This document shows positions 1 through 12,920 of a stretch of DNA of 64,000 nt, piece after piece. Within the stretch, counting starts at the first letter, position 1; every line of letters starts with the position of its first letter. The DNA is from Isoetes taiwanensis (taxonomy: Eukaryota > Streptophyta > Lycopodiopsida > Isoetales > Isoetaceae): the NCBI GenBank assembly GCA_021234155.1, contig JAJEKV010000108.1, positions 2,522,676 to 2,586,675 of the forward strand, in the 5' to 3' direction. The notes below the pieces were generated by a model. The model did not search any database and was not told the DNA's origin. It saw nothing but the letters and a program-made list of their open reading frames with translations. The translations under genes and the position numbers were made by a program.

Positions 1-2980
1 TTGCCGGTAGGTAATTGTAGAATTGAAGCATGCTCACATTTTCATGTTTCCTTGAAGGCGTTGATGTGGAAGATATTTACGCTTTCTTGATTCCTATCCT
101 CGACCTTGGTCACCAAAGGGAAAGAATGGGATAAACCAAAGGGATCAAGGTTTGGGTTTGTGATTGGTATTTTCTTGAGGCCGCCACCCTTTTGGTGTAT
201 GCGGATGTCCCTATCGAATGGTGGCTCTCAAATGCATTGACAAATATAAGCTGTGACTTCGTTTGAGCATCTTTGGGTTATACCTCATAAGGTCCGGGTT
301 TGGCGGTGTTAAAAGTACATCATGATGTCCCTCACCCCTTGGCCCGGATTTGTTGTGCATGCTTCTCTACATCATGCATCATCATGAGGGCTCTTTGCAT
401 AGGGGCTTATATTGCGTAGCTTCGGCATCTAGTTCTTTCGGAAGTTGGTGTCACAATTTTCATTACGTGGATTTTGAGCTCGTGTTTCATGTGCAAAATC
501 GGCATCTAGAATATAAATTTTGGGAATATGTTGGTGCTTGCGAACCATCGGCATAAAATTTGGACCTACTCTATGGTAGGTTTGTCCTTGGATCTTGAAA
601 TAGTATGGTCAGTGGCCTTGAAGCGCTTTCGATGTTGGCGCGAAAAGGATGCAAAGGCAAAACACTATTTGTAGGCCACGATGTGTTGGTGGAAGATTCT
701 TTGCTTTTTGGGTGTTGATGGCTCAATAGGCTCTGAATAAGATGGGGAATGGTTGTAGGGGTTCTAGCGATTTGTCCATCATGGCGGCGGTTTGTACCAT
801 CGTCCTTGAATGCAAGTGCCCCACGGTGTATGCACTCCCTATTCAATGAACCGCAATGGTGTCGTTCTACTTGTCGACTTCAAGTGTCCTTGCTATTTAC
901 GTATGTGGGTGGTTGAGCTCACCATCGGCGTTGATATTGTGCAAGTTCATCCAGCCGTTGTTGGTGCTCTTCTTCGTTTCTATGGCGGCTTGTTGGGCTC
1001 TCCATTGGCGTTGATATTGGGTGCGATTTTGGGTGCACTTTCGGCCAATCGTTGTCGATCTTGATGTTACGATTCTATAGCCTTTGTTGCAACTTTCTTC
1101 TTTTGTAATTCTCTCTTTGTTTCTCCAATCGAACTTCACGTTCAGTCGCGATCTCTGCTGCCGCGTTTTTCTGAATCCCTCTCCGCGGCGCGGTACAAGC
1201 CTTCTTTCTCGTTCCTCCGTCATTGCAAATTAGATGTCAAAATGATGTCGAAGTTTCATGAGCATTTGTTCCTTCACAATTGTTTTTAAAGGGAAAAAGG
1301 CAAAAGGTGTTGTTTCCCTTTTCGCCTTTCTTAAACATAGCTAAAAGGATTTGTGTTTTTGAACCTAGCTATTGGGAAAGGGCAAAATGGTATTTTCGGC
1401 CTTTGTAAAGGTACATACCGCCTTTTACGTGCTACTTGGAGGTGCAAAGTCCTAGAGAGATTAGTTGTGTTCTTTAAAGAATCGTCTAAACCCTCAGCGT
1501 GAGGACCATCTACACCTGACTTAAAAAAAGGTAAAAGACAAAAGAGGTTGGCCTTTTTAAAGGCTGCTTTCTTTGCCTTCTTGATGTAAAGCATTTAAAT
1601 TGGTTTAAAGGGGTTGTTCGAGGATTTTCACATTTGAGGGATAGAGTCATTGTTTGTCATAATGTTTTTTCTTCTTGTCACTTGTCATAATGTTTTTCTT
1701 GATAGTGCTGCTTCGTTTAATATCAGAAATGTATTGATGAGAGAGCATTAAACTATACAGCAATAAGAAGTTCACATGACAATGTAATCAAGATAGAATA
1801 ATATTATGACAAACCAATATTCCATGTGGTAAAGGAAGCGAGGTGATGCCAAACATCAGGTGCCTTTACCTAATGTTCCAATAACAATTTATCAGCCTAT
1901 AACTAATCTATTGCTAAAAAAGTGCTTTGAACTGGTAAAGTATCATACCACATTTGTAGGTTGAACCCCCGATGCAACGTCCAAGATGGCAACACCACCT
2001 ATACATCAACCTGAGACAGCACAATAAGGAATGAAACTTTTGTACAACTGAAAGAAATGAAATAATGAAATAGGCTTGAAGGAAATAAAGTGTACCTCTT
2101 TGCATGATGGCACCCTTGATAGAAAATGAGAGTTTTTTCCCAGCTCATCCCAATTTTGCTAAAAGGAGTCCCTTAAGTATCCAAGCTTTGGACATGTATA
2201 CTGGACTGCCAACATTTATTATCGCGTAGATGTTTTTAGTTGAACTATTATGGAAGATTAAACAGACTACCAAACCTCTGCAATTACCTCGGATAAAATT
2301 CTGAGGTAATCTTCAGACTTCTTATCATAACCATGCAAGATGTACTTGTAATCGCAGGTGTTCACTGTAAACTGGCAGGACAAAGCTCTTAAAAATTTAC
2401 TGAAAACCCGTGGCACAATTAAAACTAAGATCATAATTACTTTTTGTACTCACGGTGTAAACAGCACAATAAGGATGAAAACTTTTGTACAACTGAAACA
2501 TTAAAGCGTTAGTTATAACTTCTCTATCATGGACACTTGGGTTGACACTTGCAGTCATTGCAGCATGTAATTCTGAATGTATATTCAGTATCCAAACAAT
2601 AGCAATGGTTTATTCTTATATTCTGCTAGCAATATTGTTTCAGAGGCAGAAGCTGCTTTGAAGAGCGTGCTGATAAGGGCTTTAACCAATCAAACTGCAA
2701 AGATGGGGACACCGCACATTCGATAATAAAACTCTGCCTATGCATGCGTGGAAGCCCAAAGATATAGCTCTGGATGTATAAGAGATCTATAGTTATAGCT
2801 CTGTCTTGAGCTTCTTACACTTATTTTCTAAGTCCAGAAGTAATATCTATGTTTCTGCTCACCCTCTTAGTTAATTGATTGCAATGGAATATATTGCTGT
2901 TATTATAGCTCTTAATTTAACGCACAACACAACAAATTGAAACCAAAGGTCCTTCGGCTACATTATTCATGTGCACGTCA
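1..2980. other. No recognisable gene; low-coding stretch
   Basis: I recognise no gene here. The first 1.2 kb is somewhat GC-richer and has open frames on the minus strand (571-846 and 897-1223) rich in Q, R, N and T, which could be a decayed retroelement gag, but no diagnostic motif is visible. From about 1,600 the sequence is AT-rich and non-coding in appearance. Confidence 0.5.
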
Positions 2981-2985
2981 CTAAC

Positions 2986-3064
2986 CTGGCCGGTGTCAAA
3001 AAGATTGCAGACATATATCCCAAAATCACGTTGAACCAATGTCCTTATCTGCTCCATGCATCAC
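2986..3064 (-). pseudogene. RRP6-like exosome 3'-5' exonuclease, single exon fragment
   Basis: The minus strand reads VMHGADKDI and then, after a frame change, LVQRDFGIYVCNLFDTGQ. This matches the block HGADxDIVWLQRDFGIYVCNxFDTGQ of RRP6/EXOSC10, the DEDD-type nuclease attached to the nuclear exosome. The fragment is bounded by a splice acceptor (AAACAG) and a donor (CAG/GTTAGT), so a genomic exon was kept. About five bases are missing between DI and QRDF, which breaks the frame. I found no other convincing RRP6 exon nearby. It lies downstream of, and on the same strand as, the HMG-CoA reductase fragment, although the two are unrelated genes. That suggests both were carried here by a mobile element. 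Confidence 0.7.
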
Positions 3065-3594
3065 CTGTTTAAATAAAATCAGGCAATGCTACAAAAAAAT
3101 GTCACAAAATACAGAAAACAATATTGGCCTGGTCTAACGATAAACACAAAATCGTAATATGCTCACCGTGTGTCCAGTTTGATCAACGATTCTTAAAGAA
3201 AAATCATAAAATGAAAACTGCAGCCTAATGGACAGCCATAAATAAGAAAGGCATTGCTTTAGTTGGGGTGTTCATCTTTCATGTTGGGCTCACCGGAATG
3301 GAGTTCCTACAATGCCAAATAGAGAATAATGAGTACAGCTTACCTACCAAAGAATCTACTCCTCTAAATTTCAATCATCTTCCAGATTAAGAAATGCATT
3401 TGTCGCTATACCTGTTTTGCCGGATATGCTATGGATATGCACAATGGTTCTGCTTTTTTTATATTACAGGGCCGCAAGACATACATCAAGGCGGCATGCA
3501 TGAACCACAGAACCCTGCATGCCACAGAATGCCCTGTGTCCAGGGCACCCGAAAAGCTATATGATGAAGCAACACATGCAAAAATATATGTTAC

Positions 3595-4475
3595 CTGTTG
3601 AACACAGTAGAGATGGTATGAAAGTTGTTCTCATCTTCCAAGTAAAACATAAGTTCTGCTGCACGTTTTGCAGAAGGGAATTTCACTACAGGGGCTTGTA
3701 GCACCTCGGATTGAGATATGGCGATTTGTACTGGCCACAAGGCAACCTTCTGTGGTGGCCATTGGAATCATAAACTCTATGCCATCAAGCTTTAATGGTC
3801 CAGCAATACCAACAGGAATTTGCACATGCCCAATAACCATTTCACAGCATTGCCCCAGCACAGATGCATAATCAAATCCTGATATCGGAAGTGCTTTCAG
3901 TGACCTGCCAGTCAACAACTCAACAGCCCTCTTCCTCACACTGGCTGCTCTTACACAATCACCCAGTTCAGCCTCTATGAAGGAATTTGATTTGTACTTA
4001 ACTGCACAGGCTAGATCTTCGTCACTATTTTCGCCCAATTTTTTCCCTTTGAGATGTTTGCCTCCTTTCTAGGTTGGCTATTTGTATCATCCGCATAATT
4101 CAATAAACCATATGTGCTGGGAAACTTAAGCAGATATATGGACGATGCAATCTGGGCAATAATCATCCTCATAGTCTGGACATAAGGCTGCACGTAATCT
4201 ATGCCAATAAAACCCAGGAGATAAATAAACGATGCAATCTGGGCAATAATGAATAACATCTCTCCCAGATTTACAATATGAAGCGGGGTAGAGTTGCGAA
4301 TCTTCTCCCTCCATCTTTTCATCAAGTAATAAGAAGCCCAACAAAATAGAAGAATGAAGAACTTATTTGTAACCCCCACGGGCAAAGGAAGAGCATCAGA
4401 TGCAAGGGCTTTTTTGCTACCATTGCCATGCAGACTGACATGGCTTTTCTGGGTTTCCAATTTAAGAGGGGCCAT
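3595..4475 (-). pseudogene. HMG-CoA reductase, first exon, broken
   Basis: HMG-CoA reductase makes mevalonate from HMG-CoA at the endoplasmic reticulum membrane. From ATG 4475 the reading contains the plant N-terminal pattern SDALPLP, a membrane span, the loop [19 protein letters not shown] and a second span ([17 protein letters not shown]). It continues to the catalytic-domain start ([61 protein letters not shown]). The exon ends at a donor (AACAG/GTAACA) where plant genes have an intron. Lesions: the second span is partly duplicated in tandem (about 4130-4260); a frameshift near 4030 separates the membrane part from GENSDEDL; and bases are missing after STNR, where the GCKAIYLSGGATS segment should be, leaving only its tail in another frame. 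No later exons with the second catalytic half are visible. Confidence 0.9.
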
Positions 4476-4719
4476 GGCTGAAGAAAAGGAAATGCAGGTA
4501 GGAAGGCAGGAAAAGGAATTTGAAGGAGAAAAACGAAGCGCCGGAATAGAAAGGAAGGGGGGTCAGGACGAATCCGACAAAGGATGCCAAGAACAATCCC
4601 CCCTCCTAAATGCTCCAGCCAGATCGTCGTCTTCGTCTTTGTTATCTGCTCTTCGTCCTCCGCCGACTTGGGCACCGTGGCTGCCGTAAAAAACTAACAG
4701 AACCCTAATACGTCCAAAC

Positions 4720-4910
4720 CCTTTTTCCACAAAAAACTAACAGAACCCTAATACGTCGAAACCCCTTTTTTTTTTTTGCTTTTTTTAAGCTAACTAAAAA
4801 GGATTTTAACGTGACATCATCTACACCGTTGGATAGATTAATCCGAACCGCCCAATTTAGGGCGCGGTTCACTACTTACACCAAAACATTATCTACACAT
4901 ATATAAGTGA
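4720..4910 (-). mobile_element. Helitron-like 5' end (candidate)
   Basis: On the minus strand from 4910 the sequence reads TCACTTATATATG, then ATAATGTTTTGGTG, then GCCCTAAATTGGGCGG and GGATTAATC. The order and content resemble the 5' ends of Helitrons H1-H4 in this window (TCCTATATTATAATGTTTTA, then CCCTAnATT, GGC, GATT). The very first bases are diverged and no matching 3' hairpin is visible to the left. If real, the element would carry the HMG-CoA reductase and RRP6 fragments in its own orientation. Confidence 0.35.
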
Positions 4911-7900
4911 GTTTCAATTTTCTATTTTCTGTTTTTGTCGTGGGTATTTTTTTCTGCGCCGCAATCGATTTCTCTCCTTTGTTGCCACCTGTCTGGCGGA
5001 CAATCTTGTCCGTCAGTTCTCGTAACGTGTCCGGGGATATGGCGATTGGATGGCCGAAAGCGGCATAGTGCGGATGAAGATGAAAGACACCACCAGCCAT
5101 TTGCGCATAGCGGATCAACAGGCGCAACGGCAATCTTGCTTTCTTCATTTTACTCGGTATGGCACCTTTGGTCTTTGAGGATTCTTTTTTTTGCCGGAGG
5201 AGTAATGTGGGCTGATTTAGCATCCAAAATCCCATTCTCCCTTATCTTTCGTGCTCTGCCTCGGTCTAGATCCACAGCGGTAAGATCGGACCGATTGGGT
5301 TTTCTTTGCTCTGTTCTCGTTTCTTCATATCCAAGCTTGCGGCTTTTTGAAAGTTCTTGATCCTTGCATTGTTTGCATTTAACACTTTTATTTCCCTTTT
5401 GCAGATAGTATTACAGAGTAGAGAGGTATCATCGGCTCTCCGTCTTTTTAGTTCCATGCCTTTTTTTGGTTCGTCATCCGCACCATCAATGGCGGTCGCC
5501 TTCTTCCGAAAGATGGCGAAGAGGTATTTTTATTTGAGAGAGAAAAATTTTAAAGCTTGGAGCTCCTCTTACAAAAAGGGATGAATGGGGTAGGAACTTT
5601 TGATTCAAAGAATCACAAGAACTACTCCTAGAACAGATTGCCCGAGGGTAAATCTTATGAAAATTCGTGTTTTTGGGTTCAAGCTTAGGAGTAGCCTCGC
5701 CATAGCCATAGCTTGATTAACAAACTAATTTGTTCTAAATTGTCACGGGGCATTTGTTTTTAGAGGAAAAATTCTTTAAGTGGTTAGATGACCAATTGAT
5801 AAAAATCAACAAATTTTACGGGAGCAAAGAGGTTGAGTTCCTCCAAGCGGGGTGATCACATTAATGAGGCAGCGAAAATGCTTGTTGAAGCAAGAAGCTT
5901 CTTTGAGAGGTATATATCCCATTGCCATCAGACTCGATCCACAAGTTTCTTGTGGTTGGACAAAGGAGAGATCGCAATAATGAAATTGGGTTCAAGTTTT
6001 TCTTATGAATTTTGTTTTTGTTTAACTCTTCTAGGCTTATCATATCGTTTTGCATTATGACGCGCCTTTTGCTCGTTACTGTTCTTTGGAAGGCACCATG
6101 GTGCGACTAATCTTTGTTTTAAAACTGCTTTGCGGTCCACCATCTTACACAATAATGGAGTTATTCTCGAAAATAACACTGCGCACAACATGCAAAATTA
6201 CGTGATTCTAATAACAACATTGCATCAAAGTGGTCCCGAAGAGATAAAAGCCAAGGCAATGCGTGGTTGATCATGACTAACATAGACATCCTTCCACGAC
6301 TTTCAATGAACCTTTCATGTAGGACATTATATGGCATTGATGGCCAACTATCAAAAAGGAAGGTCGCGTATCTTTGAAAAAAAATGCTTCGATCAGCATT
6401 TATTGAATTTTACCGTGGACTTGGGTTGCTTAGGACATACAGGTTTGTTTCTTACTTTTTTAGACTTGTTGAATCTTATTTGTAATTCTAGTATGGCTTA
6501 AGTAACAGGACCTTTGTTTTATCGCCAAAGGCACTTTGTTTTATTGGCACGAGACTAACATATAAGTTAGGCAATGGTGAGAAGTGACCCAAACTTGCAA
6601 TGCATTTTCGAGGAGTTTTAGAAGATCATAAGTGTTTTGCAAAGACCACAGGGTTTTTTGTGAAAATCAAAGGGTTTAGGCGAAGTTCAGATGGTTTCTT
6701 GGCATTCTTGAGATGCTACAAAGATTATTGAAGTAGAAGGTGCGGGGGTGCCAGACACAAGAAACCCCCTTCAATATGAGCTTATTTTGTCAATTTTGAA
6801 CGAAAATCATAAGACAAGTATTGGTGCATGCAGGTCCATTTGTGGCATACAGTAGCACATTGAGCTATTGTTTGAGCATTTCCCAATTTTCACAGAATTA
6901 AAGAGTCAAGAATTCGGCTCCCCTGTCTCTTCTCCCGCGAAACAAAGAATTTGCTAGCATTGAAGCTACCTTCTGCCCGTGGTTCTTCCTTAGCATTCTG
7001 CAAAGATCTGATGTTCTTTCATCTGGCAAAGGGCTCCAGATTCGGTTAGAGGGCTTCAGGTCGATCCCTGATTCATTGAAGTGTTCTGTCTGACTAGGTA
7101 CAGAAGATATAGAGGAGCTACAGTTACCAATTACCGGCTAGAATTACGAGCTCATGTTCTATCCAGCAAAATGGGCGTCCCTGTTTCGATTCCACATTGT
7201 AGAGATAAGACACCTGGCATCACCATAATACTTCATTCAACAATAATTTCCCATCCTAACTAACTATGCAACCAATTCAACCGAACCCATTCCCCAACCG
7301 TAATGGGCTCTAAAGGGGGTTTAACCCCTTCTTAGCTTATTGCTAGTTGTATTTCATTTTATATTTTCGTATTGGAATCTTGATCGTCCATTCAACTCCT
7401 TATCTGCTATGAAATCTCAGCTCTTCATTTAATTGGGTATTATATCCAAATGGCTGTGTTGTTTGACACTATAGAACATTTGTCTAGACTGGCGAGTAGA
7501 TTGCAACCCCTAGGCATTCCATCTTCGTAAATTCCTAATAATTGCAATCTACTGGTCTCCATTAGATTAGCATTATACTATATTGATGTTCCTTGTGGAA
7601 TACTTCAAACATGATAAAACTAGATCAATAGGCATAAAGTTGGTTGAGATGACACAACTTTTTCATCTTCTAGTTCCGTTAGCCCATGTCCTCATATTTT
7701 ATGCCCCTTACACTTTACAAGCCAATTGACAACTAAAAAGGTCACATGAAGGTTGACAAATGCAAATATATTTTAGCTTGTGAGTAGCAGAGCACAAGAG
7801 GTAGAGGGCCCTCACATGGATATGTCAACACCCCCCATATCCTGTTGTAGGATATGAATAATGACAATGAGCACTGTTAATGTATGCATTGTCCACATTC

Positions 7901-8513
7901 CTAACAACATTAAAAAAATATGTGCATATACATACCCTTTTTTTCAACTTGGAAAAGAATGTGTGGATCTACCTTGCCTTTTACCATTTGTGGAATCAAT
8001 TAACCCGTTTGCAAAAAGAATGTGAGAATGAGAAACATGAGGGCATTGTTGGTTTTTGCCTTATGAAAATACATTGGATGTGCATTATCAGGAATGAGAT
8101 ATAAGCATTATTGTTTTTGGCCTTATAAAAGTTAGAATATTTAATATTTACCTTTGGTTTGATGTTGTGTGTTGTTGTCTAGGTAATTATGGACTACACG
8201 TACTAGACACCATTGAAAACAAGCAAATTACCAAGTGAGTCCTTCCATAACCATTTCCAAGTTAATAATATCACTACTCTAACCTCTAGATGAGTGAAGT
8301 TAGAAGGATTAAGATGTTAATAATGAGTAGAACTGCACGTGTTTAAACAAAAAGAAACAGTCCAGAAGTTAGTTCCAAAGAAATGTTCGTTGGACATTTA
8401 TAGTGGATCTAATTGAACATGTTAGAAACGTTATAATGGTTCCAGTTGAACAGGTTAGGAACCAAAGAAATGTTCGCGGCGGCCTTGGCCGCCGCGATAA
8501 ATTTCTTGTAATA
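4911..8513. other. No recognisable gene
   Basis: Frames such as 4876-5235 (minus) and 4935-5360 (plus) overlap each other and show no family motif. The rest is AT-rich with no repeat of note, apart from a partly repeated CCAAAGAAATGTTCG at about 8375 and 8462. I see nothing I can name. Confidence 0.5.
8475..8496. repeat. Perfect GC palindrome, copy 1
   Basis: A 10-bp stem CGCGGCGGCC and its complement enclose TT in otherwise AT-rich DNA, 18 bp outside the end of Helitron H1. About 34 bp including the flanks (gaaatgtt before, gataa after) recur at 55967-56000. Confidence 0.85.
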
Positions 8514-8960
8514 CTAGTTATAGTGCCCAGCGTTGCTGGGCATAAGTTGAAAATATGTAAGTTGTGTTGGTCTAGCATGTAAGTCATGACTTGCATAAGC
8601 AGTCCACATAGGAGTTGCAGAATGCAAGAATAACAGGACGTCATTGTCATATAGTTAGTAAAAGAAATCTTAGCTACTTAAGATGCAAATGCTCAACATA
8701 GTATTGCACATGTGCTTTGATATTATATATGAGAAACCATCTATCTCCAAAGGGGAGGATCTCCTTGTGTCATGGGTTTCATATCGAGATGATTCGCTCT
8801 AAGTGAACATTATCTATAGAGATGACCTGCATCAATTTCTATGGAACATAGATCTAATACAATATAACTGAAATCTACATTGAGAAAACATGTGAAAATT
8901 GATAATGAAGTCTTTGGTAGATTACATTGTGATGCTTCGGCTACCTTTCTTATAGAGCAT

Positions 8961-9105
8961 AATGATAAAGGCATTGATTAACTTAAAATGTAATTTCTTG
9001 AGTGTAGTGAGATGCATAATGATATAAGCATTAGTTAATTTAAAATGTAGTGAGATGCATAATGATATAAGCATTGGTTAACATAAAATGTAATTTCTTG
9101 AATGT
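8961..9105 (+). repeat. Short tandem repeat inside H1
   Basis: A unit of about 54 bp (gagatgcataatgatataag, then cattrgttaa, then aaaatgta) is repeated roughly three times with small differences. Confidence 0.7.
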
Positions 9106-10517
9106 AGCAAATTTATTGGGAACTTTTGGTGATTGCACAGTCAAAATCATGTGTTACATGTGGTTGGTGTAAAACCATCTACACATGAACCAACCAATTT
9201 GGATTTTGCCATTTACCTGTGTAGGATTAAGTTGTTTAGGAAAGCTTCTTATAAACACTGTATTCAATCATTTGTTTTGTACACTAACAATCAATCATTG
9301 CTATTTCAATTAACTTAGAGGTGCAAGTTCTCTTTGAGAAGAGCTATATACTTGTCAATTGTCTGCTTATTCTGCAACTTCTTTCTCAAAACATTTATTC
9401 TCATATATCTCACTTGTAAAAGCACTATGATACGCATCTATGTTTAAATTGGAATATGTGAATATCAAACACAGTTATAATGGTCTTGCATATTTAAGCA
9501 CATATACAATGGTAGTTATCCTCCGTTTCCATCCATGTATGTGCCATTATGCATTCTAGCAATATAGCAAGCCCAACTATTCAAATGTTTTTTTAATAAA
9601 GATCCCATTGTAACTTGGTCCTCCAATTTAAAACCAAAGTTCCTTGAACAACATTATGTCCCAAGTAATTATGATTTGCAACTGGTTTACCAAAAATACA
9701 AAGAGGAAATATGATGGGTTTCGATATAAACTTCTGCTTTGAGATTTACAGTGCTTTAAAGTATAGAACTATATATGGTGAAGGACATGGTAAGAAAGCA
9801 AGCATAATAGCTTATCATCCTATGCAACAATAAGTAGATGGAGAAATTGGACACATGGCTCAAAAATAAAGTTTTGCACTGATGGCACTGCTGGTTTATA
9901 CCGTAAGTTCAACATATCTTGTGCTGGAATTATTGTTCATCATGGGCTGTACTTTAGAATGTATGACTTGATGAAGCCTGTAGTGCTTGTGGGCGTTGCA
10001 TGCTTAGCACCCTGGAGTTCAATAAAATGCAATTAGCTTTTAGAAATTTATGTCTAGCTAGACTAAAGGTCCTTCTCCATTGAGTTTTTTTAGGGAAGAA
10101 AATGTCAAACGCAAATGGACTAAGACCTTGCAAATGCAAAGCAAAGAAACTGGAAAAAACCAAAATATTGCAGAAGCATGAAGCAATGCATTCATAGAGA
10201 TAGATGCTCCCATACTCTGGCTATCAGCACTTCCAGACGTGCCTAATGTATTTTGTAGCATCGTATAAATAGAAAAAGCATCAAATCCAAATCTTTTACA
10301 GCAGATATTCTATTCTGACCTAGACACATTTATACAATCCACCAAATGTTGTTTACCTCTGAATATGTAGCATAATAACAGGGGGTTTTCCTTATGTTTT
10401 TGTACGCTTTTCACTAAGGTTTTCCTATGATTTCGTGATGTATTCAAATGGATGTACTAATGCGTACATCTAGAGTGCGCCATTTCTGAGCCATTGATTT
10501 AGCCTTTTTTTTTTTTT

Positions 10518-10680
10518 CCAATGGTCAACAGCCAATGGCTCACAACAAAAGCCCTTTTTTGTGTCAACAACCAATGGCTCACAACAAAAGACCTTTTTTT
10601 GTGCGTGTGGTGCATAATGGTCAACAACCAATGGCTCACAACAAAAGCTCTCTTTTTGTGTGTGTGGTGCATAATGGGCA
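10518..10680 (+). repeat. Three tandem copies of a ~50-bp unit
   Basis: The unit contains CAATGGCTCACAACAAAAG followed by CCTTTTTTTGTG, and in two copies GTGTGGTGCATAATGG. The apparent open frames across this stretch, with repeated CEPLVVD or FVVSHWLLT, simply translate the repeat. Confidence 0.85.
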
Positions 10681-11385
10681 CATGAAGGGCTTGAAGGGCG
10701 CATGTAGTGCGTTTTCCACCCACAACAACACATTTCTTATCATAAATTTTGATCGAGCTCGTTTGAGATGATTTTTATTGCGTTGGAAGCTCTCTCCAAA
10801 ATCTTTTTGATAGTGTATGATATGGATATGTTTGGTTAAGTTATCTATGCTAAAACAGCAATTTTTCGGCCGGGTTTGGTAGGCTTTCACATCCTACCGG
10901 TGATTAATCGCAGGATTGCGCTATTGGATATTGTTTTATGGCTCATTCGAATGAAGCTTGCAAAAATTACCATGCATTTTTTAGATTTTGAGGCGGTTAT
11001 TAAGCAAATTCCAAGGCTTCTAAATCCTTGCGCTAACAAGCGTAAAAAGTTTCCCACTTTGGTTTCTCACCACAAGAATCCATGGAGGCCAAAGGTCTTT
11101 GTTAAATTCAGGTTGAAAAATATTTGTGTATGGGTGTTGCAAACTTTATGACTTTCAAAATAATGGGATCAATCCGCTCTATCTTTATGGTAACTTTTAC
11201 TTATGTTCTATTTGTTTTATTGTGATGAAATTCAAAAAGCTACAGTGATGAAAGTCTCAAATGAATTCTAGTTTTTTCCCTGGTTTGAATTCTAATTTTT
11301 TTCTCACACCGAGGGGGGAGGGGTCCCTAAGGCCGAAGGGAAGGGGCAAAAAATTTTTTGCAACACAAACCATTAACATCCAACA

Positions 11386-11924
11386 TATAAAAATTAAATC
11401 CCCCAACACATAACAACCATTGACATTAACAACCAACACATAACTACCATTGACATTAATTAACACAACCATTGGGTCCAACACATTTAAATTAAAATCC
11501 CCTTAAACCCCCTTTGGTTTGGGTGCATATTCACACACGGTGGGGTGGGTAAGGTGCGAGAGCCCTCATAATTGTATTTTGCATGTACAAAATCAACACT
11601 ATATAGTATTAAAAGCTTGAAATCTTATAGTATTTTGCGAATCTTGTTATACAGTATAGCAAATTTTGTACTTGTATACCCCACAAACGAGGAACTTTAT
11701 GTACGGTGTAGATTAAGGAATAAGAGGTGAATATGCCTATCCAACAGCTCTCGTTGCCCGGAGTCACCCCCCGTGTGAATATGCACCCAAACCAAAGGGG
11801 GTTTAAGGGGGATTTTAATTTAAATGTGTTGGACCCAATGGTTGTGTTAATTAATGTCAATGGTAGTTATGTGTTGGTTGTTAATGTCAATGGTTGTTAT
11901 GTGTTGGGGGATTTAATTTTTATA
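11386..11924. repeat. Large foldback inverted repeat
   Basis: The left arm (11386-11537) and right arm (11772-11924) are almost perfect reverse complements over about 150 bp. Shared blocks include CCCAACACATAACAACCATT, CCATTGGGTCCAACACATTT and CTTTGGTTTGGGTGCATATT. The spacer is about 235 bp. A transcript through it would form a long near-perfect double strand. Each arm has its own short internal repeat (AACACATAAC plus ACCATTGACATTAA, twice). It is nested inside Helitron H1. Confidence 0.92.
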
Positions 11925-12399
11925 TCATACTCCATGCTGGAAGCTGATATCAGAAATGACGTCCCCATAGCCAGTATTTCCCTTTCCTTTGGACCATCTA
12001 CAAAGGTTAGAATGTGAGTCCATTAGAATAACTAAAAATGCAAGCTATGAGATCTACAGGCAATGCTTTGTATTTAACGAAAATTGATTAAACCCAAGTA
12101 GGAGGCAATAATATAGAAAAAAAAGTCCAATCATTTACCTGATGCATGTGGGATGATTCAACTCGTCTTGTTGTAAGAACTCCAGTTGCCAGCAGCAAAA
12201 AAAAATCCGTTGCTTTGCACTTCTTCTTTTGCAAGATGAGTTGCTTGCAAAGCCATCCTCTGGCAATACAAAATCCTTTCACCAGTTTGGCACAATCAAG
12301 TTCTGTGCAAAATAGAAGGCTTACGGTATAATCAACAATTTGTTTCACGCGTTCAACAGCCGAAAATCAAAATCCGGAGCAAAACTTGCAGACTTCAGA

Positions 12400-12920
12400 G
12401 CTTTCATACGATGGAGCCGACACAATTTTGGAATGCAGGGTTTTGATGCTCTAACTGGCGAAGGACGTCCAGAGGCCATGCTTGGTCAATGACAGGATCA
12501 CTCCAGTTTATAGCTGCTTCTTTAAAGCAACGGCACCAAGAATCGGAACAACTGGAAGAAAAGTAATAGCTGATGCCAGGATGCAGAAAACCCCTGCCTT
12601 CTGTAAGAGAAAATCCGTCGAGTGCTGTAATACTAAACTCGAAATTGTGTTGCATCAAATCTCAATCATACAATCTTGCCCTTTTTAGCCAGGCACTGCC
12701 AAAGTTTGCTCTAATCTGAAGCTTGCCTTGCTCTAATCTGAAGCTTTGTTGGAATGCAAGACCCTGCATTATCACGATTTTCAGCCACGATTTTGCAAAG
12801 GCCAGAACCTGTGCTGCATGGATCCGCATTTGGGATCGATTATCCTGTTCATGATCTTGCCCTTTTTAGCCAGGTACTGCGAAAGCTTGCTCTAATCTGA
12901 AGCTCAAGCACCTTGCTCGA
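12400..12920. repeat. Dispersed 45-bp duplication, unidentified sequence
   Basis: A block reading cttgccctttttagccaggy, then actgc, then tgctctaatctgaagct occurs at about 12673-12715 and 12853-12903. A minus-strand frame at 12404-12658 shows no family motif. This is the 5' third of Helitron H1, where captured host sequence is often found, but I cannot name it. Confidence 0.5.
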
